A program made the position numbers and the translations under genes. From NCBI RefSeq assembly GCF_039530945.1, contig NZ_BAAAPC010000022.1, positions 40,061 through 104,060 of the forward strand: a stretch of DNA of 64,000 nucleotides, read 5' to 3'. The stretch comes from Nocardiopsis_C rhodophaea (GTDB lineage: Bacteria > Actinomycetota > Actinomycetes > Streptosporangiales > Streptosporangiaceae). Below, in pieces: positions 1 through 8,432 of this stretch. Within the stretch, counting starts at the first letter, position 1; each line of letters opens with the position of its first letter. Under the pieces are notes generated by a model. It had not been told where the DNA came from, did not search any database, and worked only from the letters and a program-made list of their open reading frames with translations.

Positions 1-165
1 CTGGTGGGCATGGTGGCGCTGACCGGCCAGTGGTGGCTGGAGGTCCGCAAGCCCAAGCGCGAGGTGGTGGCCGCACACCTGGTCAACCTGGCCTGGAACG
101 GCCTGTCCAACCTCGACACCAAGCCCCGCCTCGACGTCATGCAGCGCAGGCGGAAGGACGGCTAG
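1..165 (+). CDS. C-terminal end of a TetR-type regulator (5' truncated by window edge)
   Basis: The first 54 codons are open in frame 1 and end at TAG 163-165. The residues (…LTGQWWLEVRKP…HLVNLAWNGLSNL…) resemble the last helices of actinobacterial TetR/AcrR regulators, which often end with a Trp-rich segment and a LAWNGL-type helix. The DNA-binding half lies outside the window, so the family call rests only on this C-terminal pattern. The gene is followed after 72 bp by a MarR-type regulator in the same direction. Confidence 0.55.
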   Translation: MVGMVALTGQWWLEVRKPKREVVAAHLVNLAWNGLSNLDTKPRLDVMQRRRKDG

Positions 166-207
166 CCGACGGAGCGGGTCGGCGACTTTCCGCCGCACAC
201 CGCGCAC

Positions 208-227
208 TATCTTGATATCGAGAGATA
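208..227. promoter_or_regulatory. candidate MarR operator upstream of the MarR gene
   Basis: An AT-rich near-palindrome centred on GATATC (CTTGATATCGAG, one mismatched pair) sits 11-30 bp before the ATG at 238. MarR proteins usually repress themselves through such dyads. The link is inferred from position and symmetry only. Confidence 0.35.
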
Positions 228-237
228 GGCTGTCGGT

Positions 238-747
238 ATGCGCGATGAGGTAGACGGACTGGTTGAGGCGTGGCGCTCCGAGCGCCCCGACCTCAATGTC
301 GAGCCATTGCAGGTGCTCAGCCGGGTCTCCCGGCTAGCACGCCACCTGGATCGCGCCCGGCGCTCGGTGTTCACCGAACACGACCTGGAGCCGTGGGAGT
401 TCGACGTCCTCGCCGAACTGCGCCGCTCCGGCCCACCCTATGAACTGAGTCCCGGCCGGCTCCTCCGCGCCACGCTCGTGACGTCGGGGACCATGACGAA
501 CCGCATCGACCGGCTGGCCGCCGCCGGCCTGGTGACGCGCCGACCCGACCCCGACGACAAGCGCGGCGTGCTGGTCCGCCTCTCCGACGAGGGCCGCGAG
601 CGCGTCGACGCCGCATTGGCCGACCTGCTCAGCTACGAGGAGTCGATCCTCTGCGAGATCCTGCACGCGGACCGTGAACGCCTGGCCGCACTCCTGCGAT
701 CCCTTCTCGCGCCTCTCGACGAAACGCCGGCCCATCAGCGATCCTGA
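238..747 (+). CDS. MarR-family transcriptional regulator
   Basis: This is a 169-aa protein, a typical MarR length, with the winged-helix core at about residues 35-135. Visible hallmarks are a helix of the LATSGTMTNRIDRLAAAGLV type (here LVTSGTMTNRIDRL) and the wing DPDDKRGVLVRLSDEGRE that follows it. The ATG at 238 has no strong ribosome site; a near-palindrome just upstream could be its own operator. It lies between a TetR-type end and a secreted GDSL hydrolase on the same strand; 90 bp separate it from the latter, so it may or may not control it. The ligand is unknown. Confidence 0.88.
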   Translation: MRDEVDGLVEAWRSERPDLNVEPLQVLSRVSRLARHLDRARRSVFTEHDLEPWEFDVLAELRRSGPPYELSPGRLLRATLVTSGTMTNRIDRLAAAGLVTRRPDPDDKRGVLVRLSDEGRERVDAALADLLSYEESILCEILHADRERLAALLRSLLAPLDETPAHQRS

Positions 748-837
748 TCACCAACAGCGGTGTCCGCCCTTCTCACCGGGACGCCGCGTTTGCCTGGCGC
801 GCGATCCCCTCTCGACTGGTGAGCGGAGAACGAACAC

Positions 838-1794
838 GTGGAGATCCGTTGGAGTGCCGCCATCGCGGCGGCGTCCGCCCTGCTGGCGACGGGCTGCATG
901 GCAGCCGACGATGAGGCACCCGCCAAGCGCTACTACCTCTCTCTCGGCGACTCGCTCGCCGAAGGCGTCCAACCCGATACCAACGGCGACCCGACCGTGA
1001 CGGCGGAAAGCTACACCGACGCCCTCTTCCGAACGCTCTACGACACCGATTCCACGCTGGAGCACCAGAAGATGGGCTGCGGCGGCGAGGACACCACCAC
1101 GTTCACCGAGGGCGGCATCGAGCGGTGCGACGAGCGCTACGCCGAGATGTCGCAGCTGGACGCCGCTGAACGCTTCCTGGAACGCAACCAGGGTCGGATC
1201 GCCCTGGTGACCATCGACATCGGCGGCAACAACTTCACGGGATGTGTCGACGAAGGCGACGGGGAGGCCGAGGCCAGCGTCGACAAGGAGTGCGTCGAGG
1301 AGGGCCTGGATCGGTTGAAGGAGGAAGCCCCGGAAATCGCCGTCCGTCTGCGCTCGGCCGCCGGCCCGGACGTGCAGATCGTCGGCATGACCTATTACAA
1401 CCCCTACCTGGCGGCGCTGCTGGCGGACGACGGGGAGGCCGACGCCGACAAGGAGGACGCCGCCAACGGGGGCAGCGGCGGCAGCGGCGACGCAGCGGTG
1501 CCGTCCCAGCAGGAGATCGCCGAGTACGCCAACGACGTCCTCACCGACATGAACGACGTCCTGCGCTCGTCCTATACCGAGGCGGGAATCGACGTCGCGG
1601 ACGTCGCCGAAGCCTTCGATTCGGAGAACTTCGGCGTCCCCACCGACAGCGAAACCGGCATGCCGTCCAACGTGCGCAACATCTGCGACTACACCTGGAT
1701 GTGCGACACCGAGCGCGGCCCGGACATCCACACCAACCGCGCCGGGGCCGAGAAGATCGCCGAGGTCTTCAGCCAGGTCGTGCTCGCCTCCTGA
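838..1794 (+). CDS. secreted SGNH/GDSL-family hydrolase, probable lipoprotein
   Basis: The 318-aa product starts at a GTG preceded by GAGCGGAGA. An N-terminal hydrophobic stretch ends in LLATGC (Cys20), a plausible lipobox, so the enzyme is probably exported and lipid-anchored. Block I is SLGDSLAEG (catalytic Ser39), the Gly/Asn blocks are IDIGGNNF and a downstream Asn-rich segment, and the C-terminal His lies in GPDIHTNRAG. Spacing of the last Asp and His is one residue off the usual DxxH, but the block is otherwise SGNH-like. A Gly/Ser and acidic loop near residues 200-220 looks like a lineage insertion. It probably cleaves an ester or lipid outside the cell; the substrate cannot be told. 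Confidence 0.82.
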   Translation: MEIRWSAAIAAASALLATGCMAADDEAPAKRYYLSLGDSLAEGVQPDTNGDPTVTAESYTDALFRTLYDTDSTLEHQKMGCGGEDTTTFTEGGIERCDERYAEMSQLDAAERFLERNQGRIALVTIDIGGNNFTGCVDEGDGEAEASVDKECVEEGLDRLKEEAPEIAVRLRSAAGPDVQIVGMTYYNPYLAALLADDGEADADKEDAANGGSGGSGDAAVPSQQEIAEYANDVLTDMNDVLRSSYTEAGIDVADVAEAFDSENFGVPTDSETGMPSNVRNICDYTWMCDTERGPDIHTNRAGAEKIAEVFSQVVLAS

Positions 1795-1842
1795 CCTCGG
1801 GGTCACGCTGTCCCCCGGTGCGCATCGATAGGCCAGGGCCAG

Positions 1843-2396
1843 GGGTCTGCTGGGCGGCCTTGTCGGCGTTCGTGTAACCGGTGTTCTGTGGTGAAAAGCG
1901 GCAGCGAGGCCGGTGGGGCGAGGGGCGCCGGTCGTCTCCGGGGATGCGGCGGGGCGGCGGTGGCGGCCCGCCCCGCCGGTCTTCTCCCGGGTGGAGGAAC
2001 GCAGGCGGCGGCGATGAGGTGGGGGCTGGGGCGCGCCTGGTCGGCTCCCGGGCGGGGCATGCGGGCGGCCCGGAATCCGGATTGCGGGCCGCCGGGCGCC
2101 GGGTTTGCCCGGTTTGCCCCACGTTCCCCGCGATGATCATGGGAATAGTCCCGGTTCTGTCCGTTTTGCCGGGAGGATCCCCATGATCATCGCCAGAGGG
2201 GGCCTGCGGGGGCGGAGTGCTCCCGGATCGCGGAAGGCTCCGCACGCGAAGCGAGAAGACGGCCTCACGCTGCGAGCCCCCCGCCCCGCCGCGCCCGCCA
2301 CGGGACCGGCGCCCCCAGCCCCCTCCGCCCTCGGTGCCGCTTTTCACCACCGAACATCGGAGAGGAAGAACGCCGACAAGGCCGCCCAGCAGACCC
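1843..2396. repeat. large imperfect inverted repeat between two convergent genes
   Basis: The outer arms 1843-1903 and 2335-2396 are inverted copies. They are identical over about 29 bp (GGGTCTGCTGGGCGGCCTTG and onward), then match with a few changes down to GGTGAAAAGCGGCA. Weaker inverted similarity (GGGGCGCCGGTC, GCGGCGGGGCGG, GTCTTCTC) continues inward, so the whole 554 bp looks like two diverged copies of one element facing each other. Each copy begins just after a gene stop (the GDSL gene at left, the ABC-F gene at right). No gene is supported inside. It could be a bidirectional termination region, a MITE-like element, or a genome-wide repeat. Confidence 0.75.
2064..2193. repeat. nested palindromes at the heart of the inverted repeat
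   Basis: 2064-2093 is a 30-bp near-perfect palindrome around CCGGAATCCGG. A second perfect 14-bp inverted pair, GCGATGATCATGGG at 2130-2143 and its complement at 2180-2193, encloses a 36-bp loop. Each arm also contains the self-complementary ATGATCAT. These lie between the larger arms at 1843 and 2396 and have no coding explanation. Confidence 0.7.
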
Positions 2397-2425
2397 ATGC
2401 CCCTAGACGGCCCCATCCCCCGTGG

Positions 2426-4210
<1,785 letters not shown>

Positions 4211-4910
4211 CGTGTACCCATTGTGGAGGCTGGGCGGCGGTGGACAGACCACGCCCGCCCCACCGGGGGTCGAAGGGGGTCGCCCCCTGGGCAAATACAG
4301 ATCGTGTACCCATTGTGGAGGCTGGGCGGCGGTGGACNNNNNNNNNNNNNNNNNNNNNNNNNNNNNNNNNNNNNNNNNNNNNNNNNNNNNNNNNNNNNNN
4401 NNNNNNNNNNNNNNNNNNNNNNNNNNNNNNNNNNNAATACAGATCGTGTACCCATTGTGGAGGCTGGGCGGCGGTGGACAGACCACGCCCGCCCCACCGG
4501 GGGTCGAAGGGGGTCGCCCCCTGGGCAAATACAGATCGTGTACCCATTGTGGAGGCTGGGCGGCGGTGGACAGACCACGCCCGCCCCACCGGGGGTCGAA
4601 GGGGGTCGCCCCCTGGGCAAATACAGATCGTGTACCCATTGTGGAGGCTGGGCGATGGTGGACAGACCACGCCCGCCCCACCGGGGGTCGAAGGGGGTCG
4701 CCCCCTGGGCAAATACAGATCGTGTACCCATTGTGGAGGCTGGGCGATGGTGGACAGACCACGCCCGCCCCACCGGGGGTCGAAGGGGGTCGCCCCCTGG
4801 GCAAATACAGATCGTGTACCCATTGTGGAGGCTGGGCGGCGGTGGACAGACCACGCCCGCCCCACCGGGGGTCGAAGGGGGTCGCCCCCTGGGCAGGTAT
4901 AGACCGTGTA
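4211..4910. repeat. 92-bp tandem repeat array
   Basis: CGTGTACCCATTGTGGAGGC recurs at 4211, 4303, 4445, 4537, 4629, 4721 and 4813, with a degenerate end copy at 4905. The period is exactly 92 bp wherever it can be measured. Copies are nearly identical; two carry GCGATGG where others have GCGGCGG. Each unit contains a G/C hairpin (GGGGGTCGCCCCC). Because 92 is not a multiple of 3, the reading frame changes with each copy, so this is not a protein repeat. The array lies between the transketolase genes and the ABC-F gene and ends at the ABC-F start codon, so it forms the latter's upstream region. True copy number is unknown because of the gap inside it. Confidence 0.95.
4338..4435. other. assembly gap (98 N)
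   Basis: A run of N interrupts the second visible repeat unit. The distance between repeat starts across it is 142 bp, which is not a multiple of 92, so the gap size is an estimate and repeat units were probably collapsed or lost. Confidence 0.99.
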
Positions 4911-4965
4911 CCCACGTTGACGACCGGACGACGGCCGACGATGCCACGCCCGGCCACATTCCGTG

Positions 4966-5943
4966 TCACACCAGGAAGAACGCCCGCGCGGAGTTCGCGA
5001 TCCCTTCGACATCCAACCCGTGCACGCGGTCGTGGTCGGCGGCATCACCATAGGCGCGCACCTCGGCGGTCCGGCTGACGCCGAGGGACATCTGGCGGTG
5101 CCTCCGGTCGGACAGCGCCGCGGCGATCTCGTGGCTGGAGGTTCCCTCCAGGTACGGCTCGACCATCAGCACGTCGGCCTGTCCCGCCGCCGCGACGATG
5201 CGGTTGAGTCCGGCCCGGTCGAAGGGGCGGACCGTGGCGGTGTAGGCCACGGTGACGTCGAGTCCCTCCGTCGCCGCCAGGGCGCGGTCGAGCATGGGGC
5301 CGACCGCGACGACGACGCCCAGGGCGCGCGCCGACCCGGCGCGGACGGTAACCAGACCGGTCCCGACCGGCCGGGCCGCCGCGTTGCCGCGTTCGCTCAG
5401 CCGGACGTAGACGCGGTCGTCGGCCCTGAATGCGTCCTCCAGCAGCCGTGCCGCCTCGGTCGCGTGTCCGGGCACGTGCACCGTCCAGCCGGGAAGGGAT
5501 TCCAGCACGGCGACATCACCGGGGGCCATGTGGGTGCGTCCGGCCGAGGGGACGTCGTAGGAGCCGCCGTTGCTGACCAGCAGCGCTCCCATGTTCTGAT
5601 GCCCCAGATCGAGCTTGATCTGCTCGAAAGCGCGCTCGATCAGGAACGGCGCGTAGGTGTGCGCGACGGGGCGCATGCCGGTGAGCGCCAGACCACCGGC
5701 CACGCCGATCATCAGCTGCTCGCGGATCCCGACGTTGATGACCCGGTCGGGGTGGCGGGCGGCGGCGTCGGAGAATCGGTCGGCGGAGATGTCGGCGAGC
5801 ACGATGGCGACCCGGGGGTCGGCGTCGAGCGCGGCGCTGGCAGCCTCGACAAAGGTGTCCCGCATCGGCTGGTGGCCGATGAGCTGCTCCTCGGTGCTCA
5901 GCTTGGCCGCGGTTGCGCTGCTCCTGGCGATGGTAGTGGTCAC
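4966..5943 (-). CDS. transketolase, C-terminal subunit (split type)
   Basis: This 325-aa protein carries the pyrimidine-binding and C-terminal transketolase domains: the VLADISADRF start, GIREQLMIGVAGGLALTG with the catalytic Glu that activates thiamine diphosphate, and the C-terminal domain around VVAVGPMLDRALAA. It starts at a GTG whose bases overlap the stop of the upstream N-terminal subunit gene (GTGA, 5940-5943), so the two are translationally coupled. The pair makes one heteromeric enzyme that moves two-carbon units between sugar phosphates. Split transketolases often serve secondary or alternative sugar metabolism; this one lies downstream of a SoxR-type promoter. Confidence 0.92.
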   Translation of the reverse strand: MTTTIARSSATAAKLSTEEQLIGHQPMRDTFVEAASAALDADPRVAIVLADISADRFSDAAARHPDRVINVGIREQLMIGVAGGLALTGMRPVAHTYAPFLIERAFEQIKLDLGHQNMGALLVSNGGSYDVPSAGRTHMAPGDVAVLESLPGWTVHVPGHATEAARLLEDAFRADDRVYVRLSERGNAAARPVGTGLVTVRAGSARALGVVVAVGPMLDRALAATEGLDVTVAYTATVRPFDRAGLNRIVAAAGQADVLMVEPYLEGTSSHEIAAALSDRRHRQMSLGVSRTAEVRAYGDAADHDRVHGLDVEGIANSARAFFLV

Positions 5944-6641
5944 CGAACCGGTCCCTTCTTGTTCACGTGGGCGACCACCACGAGGGGGCGGCCGGGGTGG
6001 GGAGTGGTGAAGGCGGAGTAGAGGGCGTCGTGGTCGCGGCCGCTGACCGTGCGGGCGGCCCAGCCTTCGGTCGTGAACCGTTGGGCGATACCGCCGGGCC
6101 ACCCGTGGGTGGCGGAGCGGTTGTCCATGGCGATGACGGTGATGGTGTCCAGCCCGAGACGTCCGGCCACGGCGATGGCCTCGTGGTTGCTGCCTTCGTC
6201 GAGTTCGCCGTCGCCGACCAGGACGAAAACGCGCGGCCGGGTGCGGCCTTGGGCACGCAGGCCGAGGGCGGTGCCGACGGCCAGGCCGAGGCCGTGGCCG
6301 AGCGAGCCACTGCCGATCTCGACGCCGGGGACCAGCACGCGGTCGGGGTGGTAGCCGAGCGGCGAGTCGAATTCGGTCCAGTTCCGCAGGGTGCGGACGT
6401 CGATGAACCCCTTGGTCGCGAGGACGGCGTAGTAGGCGGAGGGCCCGTGGCCCTTGGAGAGCAGGAAGCGGTCGCGGTCGGGGTCGTCCGCCGTTTCGGG
6501 AGTGACGTTGAGGACGCGGTCGTAGAGGACCCACAGGGCGTCCAGCGCGGACGCGGATGCGGCCTGGTGCTTTTCGTCGCCGTTCATCAGCCCGATGAGG
6601 GCGGGAAGGTCGGCGTACCGGGAGAGTGTCGTCGTGGACAT
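5940..6641 (-). CDS. transketolase, N-terminal (ThDP-binding) subunit
   Basis: The 233-aa product has the diphosphate-binding half: LLSKGHGPSAYYA, the GSLGHGLGLAVG loop, and the ThDP motif VGDGELDEGSNHEA followed by VIAMDNR. Of the possible starts, ATG 6641 (MSTTTLSRY) is chosen because the promoter just upstream would put the transcript start at or next to this codon, giving a leaderless message. It is first in a two-gene operon with the C-terminal subunit (4-bp overlap) and divergent from soxR. Confidence 0.92.
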   Translation of the reverse strand: MSTTTLSRYADLPALIGLMNGDEKHQAASASALDALWVLYDRVLNVTPETADDPDRDRFLLSKGHGPSAYYAVLATKGFIDVRTLRNWTEFDSPLGYHPDRVLVPGVEIGSGSLGHGLGLAVGTALGLRAQGRTRPRVFVLVGDGELDEGSNHEAIAVAGRLGLDTITVIAMDNRSATHGWPGGIAQRFTTEGWAARTVSGRDHDALYSAFTTPHPGRPLVVVAHVNKKGPVR

Positions 6642-6647
6642 GCCGCA

Positions 6648-6678
6648 AGTCTCAGACTTCAAGTTAACTAGAGGTCAA
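6648..6678 (-). promoter_or_regulatory. SoxR-type promoter with dyad operator driving the transketolase genes
   Basis: On the minus strand the -35 TTGACC (6678-6673) and -10-like GAGACT (6653-6648) are separated by 19 bp, the long spacing typical of MerR/SoxR promoters. The spacer holds CCTCTAGTTAACTTGAAG, a near copy of the E. coli SoxR box CCTCAAGTTAACTTGAGG (two changes in 18). The distance from the -10 to the ATG at 6641 is six bases, which predicts leaderless mRNA. Confidence 0.82.
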
Positions 6679-6717
6679 GCCCGAATCCGAGACAGCGACC
6701 ACACCCCAGGATGTGAC

Positions 6718-7179
6718 ATGCCCCACCTGCCGGTACGGCTCACCATCGGACAGCTCTCCGAGCGCAGCGGGGTTCCGCCCACCACCCTCCGCTACTACGA
6801 GGAGCGGGGGCTGATCTCCAGCGAGCGAACTTCCGGCAATCAGCGCCGGTACCACCGCGGCACCCTGCGCCGCCTCGCGTTCATCTCCGCCGCGCAACGC
6901 GTGGGGTTGACCCTGGGCCGGATTCACGACGCGCTGGCGACACTGCCCGACAACCGGACGCCGACAGTGCGGGACTGGGCGCGGCTCTCGGAGCAGTGGC
7001 AGGACGAACTCGACGCCCGGATCGACGCCTTGCACCGGCTCCGCGATCGGCTCTCCGGGTGCATCGGCTGCGGCTGCCTCTCACTCAAGGCCTGCGGCCT
7101 GTACAACCAGGACGACGCCCTGGCCGCCAAGGGCCCGGGGGCGCCGCTCCTCAAGCCCGCCAGCGAGGGCGGTCTGTGA
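6718..7179 (+). CDS. soxR: SoxR redox-sensing [2Fe-2S] transcriptional regulator
   Basis: The 153-aa MerR-family protein has the N-terminal winged helix (LTIGQLSERSGVPPTTLRYY, then ERTSGNQRRY), a dimerization helix, and the cluster motif CIGCGCLSLKAC with Cys115, 118, 120 and 126, matching the four ligands of E. coli SoxR. The ATG at 6718 fits the family start. SoxR senses redox-cycling compounds through oxidation of its cluster and activates promoters with 19-20 bp spacers. Its only visible target here is the divergent transketolase pair, whose promoter carries a SoxR-like box; the same box may also serve autoregulation. Confidence 0.95.
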   Translation: MPHLPVRLTIGQLSERSGVPPTTLRYYEERGLISSERTSGNQRRYHRGTLRRLAFISAAQRVGLTLGRIHDALATLPDNRTPTVRDWARLSEQWQDELDARIDALHRLRDRLSGCIGCGCLSLKACGLYNQDDALAAKGPGAPLLKPASEGGL

Positions 7180-7234
7180 GCTCCGGGGTGGACGCCGCCG
7201 GGGACGACCCCCGGACGCGCGCCACCAGGCGGGC

Positions 7235-8176
7235 TCAGGCGCCCTCGCGGCGGATGACGGTCGCGCCCGCGACGTCGCCGTACGCCCGCACGGCCCGCTC
7301 ACAGGCGCCGGACTTCTCCAAAGCCGTGGCGACGGCCTCGGCGGCGTCCTCGTCCTCGGCCAGGAAGGCACAGGTCGGCCCGGACCCCGACACGATCGCA
7401 CCGAGCGCTCCGGCCGCACGTCCGACGCCCAGCGTCTCGGCCAGATCCGGGCGCAGCGACAGGGCCGCGCGCTCCAGGTCGTTGCTGAGCGCCGCCCCGA
7501 GCTGGCGGGCGTCGCCCGCGGCGAGCGCGGCCATCAGCCGGTCGTCGCTCCGCGGTTCCGGCGCGTCCGGGCGCAGCCTGTCGTATTCGGCGAAAACGGC
7601 AGCCGTGGACAACCCCTCGCCGGACAGCGCGAACACCCACTGGTAGCGGCCCGCGTTCTCCACGGGCGTGAGCAGCTCGCCGCGTCCTGTCCCCACCGCT
7701 GTCGCGCCGACGAGCGGGAAAGCGACATCACTGCCCAACTGGGCGGCCATCGAGAGGAGAGCGTCCTCCGCTAGGCCCGCACCCCACAGCGTGTCGCACG
7801 CCACAAGGGCCGCGGCGGCGTCGGCGCTGCCTCCCGCCATCCCCCCGGCCACGGGGATCCGCTTGTTCAGGTGGATATCGACCGGGGCGGCCTGGACGCA
7901 CTCCCGTGCGACGAGGCGCGCGGCACGCGCGGCGAGATTGGTGTCGTCGAGGGGGACCAGATCGGTGTGGGAACCCAGATCCCCGGCGACACTCAGCCGG
8001 ACGAACTCACGCTCCGCGCGCGGCCGCGCCTCGCTGACGGTAACCTCATCGAACAGCGAAACGGCGTGAAAGACATTGACCAGATCGTGGTATCCATCTT
8101 CGCGCGCCGGCCCCACCGCCAGCTGGAGGTTCACCTTCGCGGGTACCCGTACGGTCACGGCGGTATTAGCGGTCAC
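7235..8176 (-). CDS. ispE: 4-diphosphocytidyl-2-C-methyl-D-erythritol kinase
   Basis: IspE phosphorylates CDP-methylerythritol in the non-mevalonate isoprenoid pathway. The 313-aa GHMP kinase has the VRVPAKVNLQLAVG start, the ATP loop PVAGGMAGGSADAAAALVA and the C-terminal IVSGSGPTCAFL glycine motif. The GTG at 8176 is chosen over an upstream ATG because it has TAGGA nearby and gives the conserved N-terminus. In many actinomycetes ispE follows rsmA; here they are separated by a kinase gene on the other strand. Confidence 0.95.
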   Translation of the reverse strand: MTANTAVTVRVPAKVNLQLAVGPAREDGYHDLVNVFHAVSLFDEVTVSEARPRAEREFVRLSVAGDLGSHTDLVPLDDTNLAARAARLVARECVQAAPVDIHLNKRIPVAGGMAGGSADAAAALVACDTLWGAGLAEDALLSMAAQLGSDVAFPLVGATAVGTGRGELLTPVENAGRYQWVFALSGEGLSTAAVFAEYDRLRPDAPEPRSDDRLMAALAAGDARQLGAALSNDLERAALSLRPDLAETLGVGRAAGALGAIVSGSGPTCAFLAEDEDAAEAVATALEKSGACERAVRAYGDVAGATVIRREGA

Positions 8177-8432
8177 GAGTCCTAGATCGTAAAGGAACCC
8201 CCACCCCTGTGAGCCCACGAACCCGCAAAGGGACACTTGTGCGGCCGGGGCGTCGTGTCACGACAGGTGCTTCACGCGCTTCAGGTGGGTGTCCTGGTCG
8301 CGGTATCCCGCCCCGGTTGGGTCATTCTGATCGGCCAGATTCGGGCGCAGTGGCCTGCGCGGGTGGGTATCTGGGCACAATCCCCGCTACCTTGGGGCCA
8401 GACGGAGTGTGGACACCGTCGGGGAGGATCGC

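Noticed and set aside
1769..2416. 215-codon minus-strand frame through the inverted repeat
   Set aside because: Pro/Arg/Gly-rich and spans the nested palindromes; no ribosome site or family pattern.
4211..4910. CRISPR array
   Set aside because: The 92-bp units are directly joined and nearly identical throughout, with no unique spacers and no cas genes.
4211..4969. Long open frames across the tandem repeat on both strands, including an N-terminal extension of the ABC-F gene
   Set aside because: The repeat has few stops and a period that shifts the frame; the family-typical ABC-F start is at 4210.
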